From NCBI GenBank assembly GCA_963576475.1, contig OY754967.1:28130595-28194594 (forward strand): a DNA stretch of 64,000 bases, written 5' to 3'. Both the position numbers and the translations under genes were made by a program. This document shows, one piece after another, positions 22,978 through 32,885 of the stretch. A model generated the notes under the pieces. That model was not told the origin of the DNA and did not search any database. It saw only the letters and a program-made list of their open reading frames with translations. Numbering within the stretch: the stretch's first letter is position 1; each line of letters starts with the position of its first letter. The DNA comes from Molanna angustata. Taxonomy: Eukaryota > Arthropoda > Insecta > Trichoptera > Molannidae.

Positions 22978-23854
22978 TCACGCCTTCTGAAAAACCAAGA
23001 GCATCTAAAAATCTAATTTATGTGCGAACGTGTACCTGTATACCTGATGCAGTGTCACGCTAAAAATAATGCGATAAAAATGCTGAATTTTAAAAATATT
23101 TCAATAATTATTTTTTTAATACAAAATTTTCCAAGTCGTATCTGTCAAAAAAGTGTACATTTTGCACGCATATATCTGTTAGTTTAAAAGTTAGAAGTAC
23201 GTATTTACACGAAAAAAATTTACTTTCAAGTATAACTTAGCGTTTAAGTGAAAAACATGGTGAATATTTTGTATAATTATAATGTTTAACTTATTTTTAA
23301 AGTAAGCGTTTTGTACATAAATGCCGCCATTTTAATATCTTTTCATACAATATTTCATTTTCCTACCGAATGAATATGTTCTTGAAAATAATAAACCTTT
23401 GAAATAAATATAAATATGAAATAATAAAATGAAACACAAGACATTACAGCAAGTTTTAAGACGTATATTGTAAAAGTCTGTTAATTATTAGTAAAGATAT
23501 GGGCATAATAAAATTGCATAATTTGTATATAATATTTGATATTTCGGACAATTTTCATTTTTATGGCATCGAACAAACCAATGTAGGTACCTACATATTC
23601 AAAAAATGTATCCGAACCATTCGATATTACTTACGTGTTCGAATCGTTTCCATGGCTACAGAAAGAATGTGATATTCAAATAAAATTTGTAAGGAATCGA
23701 ATTTATTTAGAAGGTTGTTGTAGGTAGGTACCTAATAATACTATTTACTTACAAATCAACAATAATATACCTATACTGATTTCCTATAGGAAAATTATTT
23801 TATTTATTTATTTATCAACCGTTTGTCCGATTATAATGAAACTTTGGTGAATTG

Positions 23855-24250
23855 TCGAGCGTATGCCCAGGATGGTTTTTGGATTTAAACTTTTTTCTTA
23901 TTCTTCTTCTTCTTCGTGTATTTGGTCGTTTTACCTATGAAGGGGGAGTATCCTGGGAAAAGAAGGTCCGACTGTCCCTCCATCTCTTCACAGGTCTTCC
24001 AGGACGGGTTCTGCATATAAACTTTTTTCTTCTTTTTCTTCAACGTGTACTTGGTCATCTTACCTATGAAGATGAACTATCCTGGGAGATGAAGGTCCAA
24101 TTTTCCTTCCATCTCTTCGCAGGTTTCTGGATTTAAACTTTTTTCTTCTTCTTCGTGTATTTAGTCATTTTACCTATTAAGTAGAGCATCCTGGGAAAAG
24201 AATGTTCTTTCATCTCTTCGCGGTTCTTCCAGGATGGTTTCTGGATTTAA
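23855..24250 (+). repeat. Roughly 130-bp tandem repeat in the Helitron, about 3 copies
   Basis: Each unit has a CTGGATTTAAACTTTTTTCTT-like block, CTTC runs, TTTTACCTATGAAG, ATCCTGGGAAAAGAAGG and CATCTCTTCGCAGG. The 94-codon frame at 23852-24136 just reads through these units and is not a gene. Confidence 0.75.
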
Positions 24251-24257
24251 ACTTTTC

Positions 24258-24430
24258 TTAACCGACTGATGGGACGGGATGTAATGAAGGGAAGGGATGC
24301 ACTAAAGGGCCTGAAGGGACGGGAGGTATAAAACTGCCTGAAGGGACGGAAGGTAGTGAAGGGTCTGATGGGAAGGGACGTAATGAGGGATTAAAGGGAC
24401 GGGAGGTACTGAAGGGCCTGAAGCGGTGGG
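24258..24430 (+). repeat. GGGACGGGA minisatellite in the Helitron
   Basis: Irregular 15-30 bp units built from CTGAAGGGACGGGAGGTA-like sequence. It is markedly purine- and G-rich compared with its surroundings, with strong strand asymmetry. Confidence 0.75.
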
Positions 24431-24439
24431 TCCTGGAGT

Positions 24440-24925
24440 CTAATTCTGTTTCTTCTTAATTTTATGTAGACCTTTAGGGCAGTTTTTATAAAAACTATTT
24501 CCTATTGTCTAATTCATCTTCTTCTTCTTTTATGTATACATTTGGGTCATTTTTTTATAAAAATTATTTCCTTTAGTCTAATTATTATTCTTCTTCATTT
24601 AAGTACGTAGACTTTTGGGAGAGTTTTAATACAAACTATTTCCAATAGTCTTATTCATTTTCTTTTATGTAGACCTTTTGGTCAGTATTTATACAAACTA
24701 TTTCCAATAGTCTAAATATTCTTCTTCTTCTTTTTTGTAGACCTTTGGGTGAGCTTTTATACAATCTATTTCCAATAGTCTAATTCTTCTATTAGGTATA
24801 TGTATTTTTACTTATTTTATGTAGACCATTGGAATAGTTTTTTATACAAACTATTTCTTATAGTCTTATACTTATTTTTCTCTTTTTTATTTAGTCTTTT
24901 GGGTTAGTTTTAAGTCTAATAGTCT
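24440..24925 (+). repeat. Roughly 60-70 bp tandem repeat in the Helitron
   Basis: Repeating TTTATGTAGACCTTTGGG...TATACAAACTATTTCCAATAG followed by TCTAATTCTTCTTC, at least six degenerate copies. No coding capacity. Confidence 0.75.
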
Positions 24926-24939
24926 ATTGTGCAGAAATA

Positions 24940-25640
24940 TTATTAACGATATGCACACTTGATGAAAATACATATGAAATGAATGGGATATGGGATGTGA
25001 CGATATAACCTGCACTAGAATCTTTTCAATACTTTTGTTTAATTAAATTTAAACCATTTATATCATCCTATTTTGAATAATTTTCAACACCTAATATTTA
25101 AAGAATGGGGGTTGTGGCCATTACTGAACTCTTCACAACATTTATATTCAAATTAAAAACTATTTACTATAGTTCAAGTCTTCTTCTTCTTCGTTAATGA
25201 AGACTTTCAGTCAAATTGAGCAAAAATATAATGCACACTTGATGAAAAAATATAAAAACGAATGGGATGTGACCAATACTAGATCTTTTCAGTACCTACG
25301 TTTGTTTAATCAAATTTTAACCACATCCCAACATCCAAAATTACTAAATTTTCAATAGGTACACATTACAATTTGTTTTCGATGATAATATTTAAAAATG
25401 GGGGTTGTGGCCAAACCAATCTCTTTACAACGTTGATAAACAGTCATATTTAAAACCATTACGCATAGTCCATGCGAGCAGAAATTGTATAAATATTATA
25501 CTTCATTCACACTTTATAGCAATATATAAAAAAGAATGGGTTGTGGCCATCACTTGAACATTTTACAATACTTAAACTCAATCAAATTTCAAACCACTTT
25601 TCATAGTCTGATATTGCAAAATAATTGGGTGACAATATTA
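24940..25640 (+). repeat. Degenerate repeats with the GGTTGTGGCCA motif
   Basis: Three to four units of about 150-250 bp share GCACACTTGATGAAAA, AATGGG...TTGTGGCCA and a TTCAATTAAATTTAAACC-like end. The same GTGGGTTGTGGCCAA core occurs outside the Helitron at 30585, 35083 (diverged) and 40559, so related elements are scattered nearby. Confidence 0.6.
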
Positions 25641-25805
25641 TAAAAACGATTGCTTTTTCTTTCACAATTTTACATTCTTGGCCAACGGCGGGACATAAAA
25701 GCTAGTAATTAATGAAATAATGCATTTTTGAGCGTTAAATTTGATTCGGTTAGATGCTATACATGATATTTTAGTATTTAACATATTTTCAATGTAACAA
25801 AATTA

Positions 25806-26117
25806 TAATTACAGAAATTTTAAAAAAATAATTTGTCCAATGTCCATAATATTGACATACGGACACATTGGTTGGGGAGGAGCATGTGATTCACACTTGC
25901 AATCACTTGAAATGTTGCAGAAACTGGTGATAAAAATTATGGAGGGGAAACCAAGAATATTTCCTTCACAATTGTTGTTTTCTGAGAGCAAGCTTTTACC
26001 GATAAAGAAATTATTTATTGAACAATGCCTTAAATTTATTCACAAACATCCAGACAACTTTGAAGAAAATACTTTTGTTAGTGGAGCAAGAACGAGTGGA
26101 TATTTTAGAGTAGGTAC
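25806..26117 (+). pseudogene. LINE reverse transcriptase C-terminal fragment, right copy
   Basis: Inverted partner of 18680-19137. It encodes LTYGHIGWGG, LQSLEMLQKLVIKIMEGKPR, LLFSESKLLPIKKLFIEQCL and FVSGARTSGYFRV before similarity to the left arm ends near 26117-26122. No catalytic box remains. The frame to 26199 continues into unrelated sequence beyond the palindrome edge. Confidence 0.75.
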
Positions 26118-26137
26118 CTATAAAAAAAAAAATTTTT

Positions 26138-26245
26138 TTCATCCCCGAGATGCAGGATTTGCCTGTAAAATGACTTTTATTAAATTTATCCTCTGCTGAG
26201 AATCGAACCTGGCATTTTATTGATCGAAAGAGCTAGATAAAATTC
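26138..26245 (-). repeat. Second SINE family, copy 2
   Basis: On the minus strand, TAGCTCTTTCGATC (A-box region) precedes CCAGGTTCGATTCTCAGC, a good B box, then a short body similar to 17296-17440. Not a functional tRNA. Confidence 0.5.
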
Positions 26246-27186
26246 CATTTTATCTTGTAACAACATAGAAGGGAAATCATTTAAATTCAATTCAATTATA
26301 ATGAAATCGTTTTCTTATATTATATATTTTTTATCTATAAACACTAATAAGTTTTTTTTTCAATGCGAAAAAAATACTTGAGACAAACAGGTTTTTGAGT
26401 GTAAACGTTGGTTGAGTATCATACGCATTTTTACGTTTTGTAATTCGTACTCAAATGAAAAACCTTTTTAATTATGTGTCTATCATTCTCAGTGAAGTAA
26501 ATCTGGGCTCGTAGAAAAATACATTTTACGGTTTATACCTACCCTTAATCCCAAAAATAAGCCACACTGAATAAATATTTATCCGGAAATTTACCAATGA
26601 CTTATTCTTAACCGGAAACGTATTCGGTTTAAATAAACTTTTCATTTCCTCATCACAATACATTAATGTTAATACTTTTTTTAATTCATCAGGTATACTC
26701 GCAATTCAAAGAGGAGTGTAATCAAAATGTAATTTTTTTTTCAATTCCTATCTGAAATTGAATGCTCATATTATTTTGTCTTTTTACCTTACTCCAATGA
26801 TAGATGTGATTCTTGCAAATTAACTTTTGAAAAACCAGACATTTTTCGATGCTTTGAGAGCCTCACAAAATGTAATTTTCGAACTTTAAATATTTTGATT
26901 ACTAAGCATAAAACGAGATCATTATATACATTAAAAAGACAAGAAAAAGCACCTCCGGCTTATTTTTTCCGGCTTAGTATTTTATGTAATTTCGAAAAGT
27001 TTTTAATTGAAGATTATCTATATCGCTTTGTAATTTGTATCAAACCTACAGTTAAAACCACAGAAACAAAATGTAATTCATGATTTTCATAAAAATGATA
27101 TTTAGTTAAATTAAATTATTTTTCTGAATCCGAATAAAATAGAAAAAATAATATTTTTAAAATATATGTTTTTTTGAAAAAAAATA
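26246..27186. other. AT-rich stretch, no gene recognised
   Basis: A 62-codon frame at 26895-27083 has no known motif. Nothing else was seen. Confidence 0.5.
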
Positions 27187-27290
27187 ATATCTCAACAGAG
27201 ACGTAGCGGCAATAAACATTTAAAGGAAAACCGGGGAATCAGGCATCTACAGGGCTTACGAACTGTCATCGACTGGTTTTTGTGAAAAAA
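27187..27290 (+). repeat. SINE-body repeat, copy 3 (partial)
   Basis: ATCTCAACAGAGACGTAG followed by GGGCTTACGAACTGTCATCG. The distal part with GCGCTTGCGCAA is missing and is replaced by A-rich sequence. Confidence 0.6.
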
Positions 27291-27344
27291 AAAATGAAGT
27301 GAAAAAAAAATGAAAAAAAAAATTAAATAATTTTTTTTTTACGG

Positions 27345-28886
27345 CGCTGGCCGATTTACTAATGATATTAATAACAATTAAGCACTACAAATAATAACAC
27401 TCAATTATCATTATTACCATTATACACTTCCTCAAAAGAATTAGCAGATCAATGGGTCTATTGTAAATTATTTAAAAGAGCAAAATAAAATGCAACAAAC
27501 GCATCATCAAGCTTTCAATTGGGAATAGTTCACCCATCCAGATACTTAACATATCAAAGGATTAGGCTCTGAGGAGGTCTCTATACTACCTAACAACCCT
27601 ACTGATTCCCGAATATTAACGTTTAAAAAATCTTTAACGATTCTACATGTATTCATAATTACCGTTTTTTGCATTTTTATTATTAAATTTTTCGATAAAT
27701 CTATAATTTCTAAATTACGGATTAACGATTTTGGAATAATGCCAGTGGCTGAAATAATGAACGGTAATATTATTATTTTACGAGAATGCCAAAGTCTTTT
27801 AATCTCATTACCTAAAGCGGTGTATTTTCTAATTTTTTCATCAAAAGTTTTTATAATATTACTAGAATTTGGAATAGCCACGTCGCAAATATATGTTATT
27901 TTTTTAATTTTATCATGTATTATTAAATCGGGTCTGTTATGTTGAATTGACCGGTCAGTTAATATTGTTTTATCGTAATAAAGCGAAATGTTATTATTTT
28001 CTAAAAATGAAATCGGATCATATTCATAATATGGTTTTATGTTTATCGCGTCAATTAATTTATATTTAATAGCTAAATTTTGATGTATTATTTTTGCTAC
28101 TTGGTTATGTCTAAATGTATATTCTGATTGCGCGAGAAAAGAACAGCCCGATATTATATGATCGATTGTTTCCGGAAAAGCCAAACATTTCCTACAACTA
28201 TCATCAACTACATTTATGTCTTTTATTATATATTTTTGATAATTTTTAGTTTTTATTACTCTATCCTGAATTGCTATTATAAAACCTTCTAAATCCGCGT
28301 CCAAATCACCAATACTCAACCATTTGTTTGACCAAATTTTGTCAACATAAGGTTGGTTGAGAAATTTTGGATGTATAGAATGAATTATTTTATTTAGCCA
28401 CGAATTTAGAAGGTCGTCATTTATATTTATAATATTGTTATTGGCATTCTCGTAATTTAAATTTAATGTTGTTAAATTTTCGTCCGCCTCACAGACTACT
28501 TTATGCATTAAAGAACTATCAGATTTTTTGTGAAAGAAAGTTTTTAGCGATTCGATTTGATTATTATGTAACGATGTTATTTTTATTATACCCCTACCTC
28601 CTAAATTCCTAGGCAAATTGATTCGTTCAATCGCGGAATTAGGATGATGACAACGAAATTTAGTTAAACGCGTTCTAATTGTTCTTTCTAAACTATCTAA
28701 ATCTGTTTTTGACCATTTAATAATTCCAAAAGAATATGTCAATATCGGTATTGCCCAAGTATTAATAGCTTTAGTTAAGTTTTTAGCTGACAGATTGCAT
28801 TTTAATATTTTCGTAATTCTATCTTTAAATTTTATATTTATATCAAATTTTATTTTAGTGTGGTCTAATTTGTTAGAAATAAATGA
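27345..28886 (-). pseudogene. Truncated R2-group LINE with restriction-like endonuclease
   Basis: The minus-strand frame (27546 to about 28886; the apparent start at 28742 is an internal TTG) is the C-terminal part of a LINE protein. Visible are the RT thumb region (FGIIKWSKTDL, NLPRNLGGRGIIKI), a zinc finger CRKC...H...C (spacing CX2CX8HX4C), then the nuclease signature RPDLIIHD...YICDVAIP followed by K and KY. The PD...D...K arrangement after a CCHC finger is diagnostic of R2/R4/NeSL-type LINEs with a restriction-like endonuclease. Fingers and palm of RT (YADD) are absent, so this copy is 5'-truncated and dead, although about 445 codons remain open. The 3' untranslated end (27345-27545) recurs at 52318-52612. 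Confidence 0.85.
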
Positions 28887-29454
28887 AAAAAAAAATTTAT
28901 ATTTTATTTTACTTTCTACTTAAATATATATTTTTTTTCATAGATTTAATTAATTATGGAGTTCTACCACGAAGTGACAGTGCCTAATATTGAAAAAAAA
29001 AATTAAAATTGAAATCAATTTAAAATGAAATTTTAAATTGATATTGCTAAACGTTTAAAAAAAATAAAATTATTTTTTAAAAAGAGTATTATATTTTCGT
29101 AGTTGATTGCGTAAATTTATTTCCAGTGCTTTGGTTTAGTGTAGGTAGATATGTACATACATAGGTACCTACCTATCTGGTTGATGCATGGTCCCGTTGC
29201 AATCCCAGTAGAGATGGAGGGGGTAGTGTGATATCTGCACATTCCACCAGACAACAATATATTGCATCGATTTCATTTTCTCTCCTAACAGAATAAGTGG
29301 TTTCTACTACTTTACTTTGCCGATTTTTCACACCAAACTCAATTTGAACGTCGATCGTACTGGCAAACCTTTTTTAAACCTACTTTTCGTTTATCAATAT
29401 ATTCAAAATTACCACAATTATTTAAATTAAAATACAATGTACTATACAAATTAT
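28887..29454. other. AT-rich stretch, no gene recognised
   Basis: A-rich and T-rich runs near 28890-29075 flank the LINE copy. No gene. Confidence 0.5.
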
Positions 29455-29651
29455 ATTTATTTGTTTATTTATTTTTTTTATTTATTACTTTTTAATTTAT
29501 TTGTTTATTTATTAATTATTAATTTATAAATTTATTTATTTTATATTTTTTAATTAACTAATTTATTTATATAAAATGTATTTATTTATTTATTTATTTT
29601 CATTTATTTATTCATTTATTTATTTAGTTAATCATTTATTTATTTATTCAT

Positions 29652-29706
<55 letters not shown>

Positions 29707-29802
29707 TTTTTTTATTTACTTATTTACTTATTTATTTATTTATTGATATAATATTTATTTATTAATTAGTTTATTTATTTATTTAATTATTTAATTATGT
29801 AT

Positions 29803-29837
<35 letters not shown>

Positions 29838-29856
29838 TTGATTTATTTATTTATTT

Positions 29857-29899
<43 letters not shown>

Positions 29900-29985
29900 T
29901 TGATTGATTGATTTATTTATTTATTTATTTATTATTTTTTTTATTTATTTACTTATTCATTTATTTCCTTATTTATTAAAATAAT
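29455..29985. repeat. TTTA tetranucleotide microsatellite, about 0.5 kb
   Basis: Nearly continuous TTTA/ATTT units with occasional TTGA, TTCA and TTAA variants. Perfect runs are centred near 29640-29710 and 29800-29900. Confidence 0.95.
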
Positions 29986-30111
29986 ACAAATACACAATTT
30001 ACAGATATATAGAGACATTTACAGATTATATAATGATTCAGCCATATTATACTTTATTATGCCATTATTATTCAACTTCAATAAGAGAATATACAAAACT
30101 AACTAAAACTA

Positions 30112-30240
30112 AGGGTCGTATTACGGAATTTATTAGAGAAAAATGTACGAAAAAGATAAGGTCCCGTACTGCGAGAATACTGCTTACAAAACCTCAATTT
30201 TTTTTATAATTTTCTCAAATAACTTCCGTAATACGACCCT
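30112..30240. repeat. 129-bp MITE with 31-bp terminal inverted repeats
   Basis: AGGGTCGTATTACGGAA...TTATTAGAGAAAA on the left is matched by its near-perfect reverse complement ending TTCCGTAATACGACCCT. The interior is unique and non-coding. The target duplication is not resolved. Confidence 0.8.
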
Positions 30241-31328
30241 ATGCATATAAATCTTAACCTAAGTAGTGTCAAGAAAAATACATAATTATATATTTACATT
30301 CATATAACAAAAACAGTAAAAATATAAGTAAATTAAAAAATATATAAATAGTTTCAAAAAATATAAAATAATCACAAAAGCTAACCCAACGTACAAAACA
30401 CAAATTTCAAATACTACTTAAGATACTATTTCAAAGTTACCAAGAATTATCCTTCTAATCTATTATTTAAAGCCGTTATTGTTTAGTTATTTTTATGTGG
30501 ATCTTTCCAAATATATGCCATCAAAATAATGTGAAAGTTTTTAGGAGATATGAGTTAGTTCAGTTATATATAAACGCAACTTCCAAAACGAGTGGGTTGT
30601 GGCCAACGCTATGATCCTCATCACCAGGTAACTCCATAATCTAATCAAATTCTGCATAGGAAATTCCAGCATCTCATGAAATGAATTTTTAAATTATTTT
30701 TGATTTAAATATTTTATTATGAAAACTTGATAATTCTTTAATGCCATTTTATGAAACTGATGTGCCTTTTTACCAATTTGAAAATAAAAATAACAAGGAT
30801 CGAGTCTCCAGAGCTCGGGGTTTCTTTGAAATATTTGACAGTTAAAAAAATTGAGAACCATTGATCAGATATCCTTCAAAATCTAATGGGGTCTAAGATA
30901 TACAAAATTTGTAAAGAATCGAATTAATTACTTTTGTCTATAACTGGTAAAATAGAATTTGCATGCCGTACATAGTACCTACATAGCACGTATCACAGTT
31001 CATATGAAACTTTTAGAATACAATCTCAGCATGATACCTACTCGTGATAGTTCATAATCTGCAATAGAAAAATAACCTTAAAATTGCCAAATCATAATTC
31101 TTCACTATATCCTCTTGGGTTAGTGAGGAGTAAAATGTTTGGTGCTTGACACTTAATTCCGTAGCTGAGTGAAGTTAGTGAATTTGTGCTCAATTTTCTC
31201 CAATCGTTTTACTTTTTGAGTACCTACTCACACAAGATTCTACTCTGTTTGTAGATACTGACCAATCAAAAAAACTGTAAGCTCAACCCTCTACCTATAT
31301 AACCCGATAGAAACTCCACGCCGTCATA
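30241..31328. other. AT-rich stretch with a Helitron-like motif
   Basis: No gene. AAAACGAGTGGGTTGTGGCC at 30585-30604 followed by AACGC resembles the repeat core in the Helitron interior, suggesting a Helitron scrap here. Confidence 0.4.
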
Positions 31329-31367
31329 GTCTTGAAGATGCCCTAGCAAGGCGAAATAGCTATCGAC
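31329..31367 (+). ncRNA. Degenerate hammerhead-like motif
   Basis: GTC, then TTGAAGA (C3 changed to T), stem GCC/GGC, GAAA, the palindrome ATAGCTAT and C, then GAC pairing with the opening GTC as stem I. The layout is that of the Penelope motif. AAAATGGAATTCTAC follows at 31424-31438, a 15-mer also found at 58234-58248 after another hammerhead-like motif. Confidence 0.45.
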
Positions 31368-31489
31368 GAATAACAAATATACGTAGAATTTAAAACAAAT
31401 TGTTTTAATTTTAATATAATTTTAAAATGGAATTCTACTACGTAAATTGTCCATAAATACTTAAAATAAATTTCTGTATTTAACTGCCT

Positions 31490-31960
31490 ATATTTCCAAA
31501 GTTTTTAAAATATCGAAAAAAAGCCGAAAAACCCCAACTAGATAATTTTCTACAAAAAATATTAACATTGTAGTAGTACATCTTAAATTTTTTTTAACAA
31601 TTTTTATAAAAATTCAATTGAGTGGCGACATCGCTTCGTACAATTTGTTGTACGGTAGTCGTCTATACACAATATCTAAGAAGACTTAATAGTTTGATAC
31701 TATCTCCAAACATACATACAAACCATCATGATGTTTTCATATTCTGGGTAGGAAAAAAAGGACTGACCTCCATTCTATCATATCTTCACATACATACCTA
31801 CATGTGTTGTATAGAAAACAAAATATCTTAAAATATTCAATAATTTGTATTTATGGGTTTATAGTTTGGTACATATTCTTCAACTATACATAATATCGCT
31901 ATCGACAGTTGGATCTCATGTGTTACATGCAACTAGTTAATTAATACTCGCTATCGCAAA
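31490..31960 (+). repeat. Dispersed repeat R31, copy 1
   Basis: Non-coding repeat recognised by CCCCAACTAGATAA, TCCAAACATACATACAAA, TATTCTGGGTAGGAAAAAAA, and further on ATTTATGGGTTTATAGTTTG and GTTGGATCTCATGTGTTACA. A reverse copy is split by the RTE-like LINE (53970-54082 and 57350-57490), and a partial copy lies at 62340-62690. Its class is unknown. The 69-codon frame here is not supported. Confidence 0.7.
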
Positions 31961-32456
31961 ATATGTTTTGATGTATTATGTATTTTATCTTCATAAGATA
32001 AATGGATTTTTACAATTTATTAAAAAAATAATGACCTTCATGATGCTGTATCACGGCAAGCGGTTATCATTTAACCTTAATATAATATTTTAAATACAAT
32101 TTAATATTGACACATTTTACTCGGAATCAAAGCTCAATTATTATTAAATATAGGTACATAGATCGTTATAAAAATACGAGTAAATGAAAAAAAATCTTTA
32201 TTGAATAAAAATAAGTTGTTGTTCTTCCTATAGTCTACAATTTAGGAAAAAAATCTTAAGAGCTGTTTTCTTATCTTATGTAAATTTAGAATTCTGAGAA
32301 AAAACTATTGACTTTTAACCGTTAGTGAAAGCGAAGTAAATATTTACATTCTTGGTAAATAATATGTTTAAAATCATTATCATTTATTCATAATAATTAT
32401 TATAAACTCTAAGACGACTGAACTTTATTTAAAATATGAAAATAAAGGTTGTAGTT
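31961..32456. other. AT-rich stretch, no gene recognised
   Basis: Nothing beyond short background frames. Confidence 0.5.
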
Positions 32457-32885
32457 GTCTAGTCAGCTTTCATGGTTCATATGCCGAGTCAAAGTTTCTG
32501 TTTTCGATTCCCATTGGATGAACTGTTTTGATTTGATCTGATTTTGTGCGACAATTACCATCATATGTTATTTTTATTGACAAACATTTTTTCAACATCT
32601 CAATAGAGACGAAGTTGGGATATTGTAGAAGAATCAGGAACTCGAGGCACCTACAGGGCTTACGACCTGTCATCGGCTGGTTTACGTGATCACTTTATGC
32701 GCTTGCGCAACGTTCACCAATTATGCCTTTCTTATTGAGTTCCCTTATCGATGTATTTTTTGAAAGTTCTATATATTTGAACAGTGTGTAACATTTTGCC
32801 TGAAAATAATGCATTATTACTCTTGCCATCTATGGAGTAACGGAGAAGCCTTTTTTTGTATCGCCATCTACTGAGAAATTAAGAA
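32457..32885 (+). repeat. SINE, the most complete copy
   Basis: A tRNA-like head (GTCTAGTCAGC as a possible A box, TTTTCGATTCCCATTGG with a B box) is followed by the body: ATCTCAATAGAGACGAAG, GGGCTTACGACCTGTCATCG, CACTTTATGCGCTTGCGCAA, and the distal block GCCATCTATGGAGTAACGG and ATCGCCATCTACTGAG shared with 15308-15575. It is pol III-type and non-coding, presumably moved by a LINE. Confidence 0.6.

Larger units (their letters stand above)
22910..25705 (+). mobile_element. Non-autonomous Helitron, 2,796 bp
   Basis: Begins TC (TCTAAAGTAATAAAGC) after an A and ends CTAG before a T, matching the Helitron rule A^TC...CTRR^T with no target duplication. A small GCC-AAC-GGC hairpin at 25681-25689 lies 12 nt before CTAG. 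The opposite palindrome arm keeps the empty site, which independently fixes both ends. There is no Rep/helicase frame. Most of the interior is tandem repeats. It must be mobilised by an autonomous Helitron elsewhere. Confidence 0.85.
21576..26122 (+). repeat. Right arm of the inverted repeat, interrupted by a Helitron
   Basis: Mirror of 18822-20564. It reads Penelope nuclease half, Penelope terminal region to 22909, Helitron 22910-25705, then 25706-26122 with the LINE fragment. Removing the Helitron restores continuous similarity to the left arm (GCGTTAACA then TAATTAATGA against GCGTTAATATAATTAATGA). Confidence 0.88.

Noticed and set aside
23852..24136. 94-codon hydrophobic frame
   Set aside because: Reads through tandem repeats of the Helitron interior.
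30112..30240. TA target duplication of a mariner-type MITE
   Set aside because: Flanks read TA on the left and AT on the right, so a TA duplication cannot be claimed.
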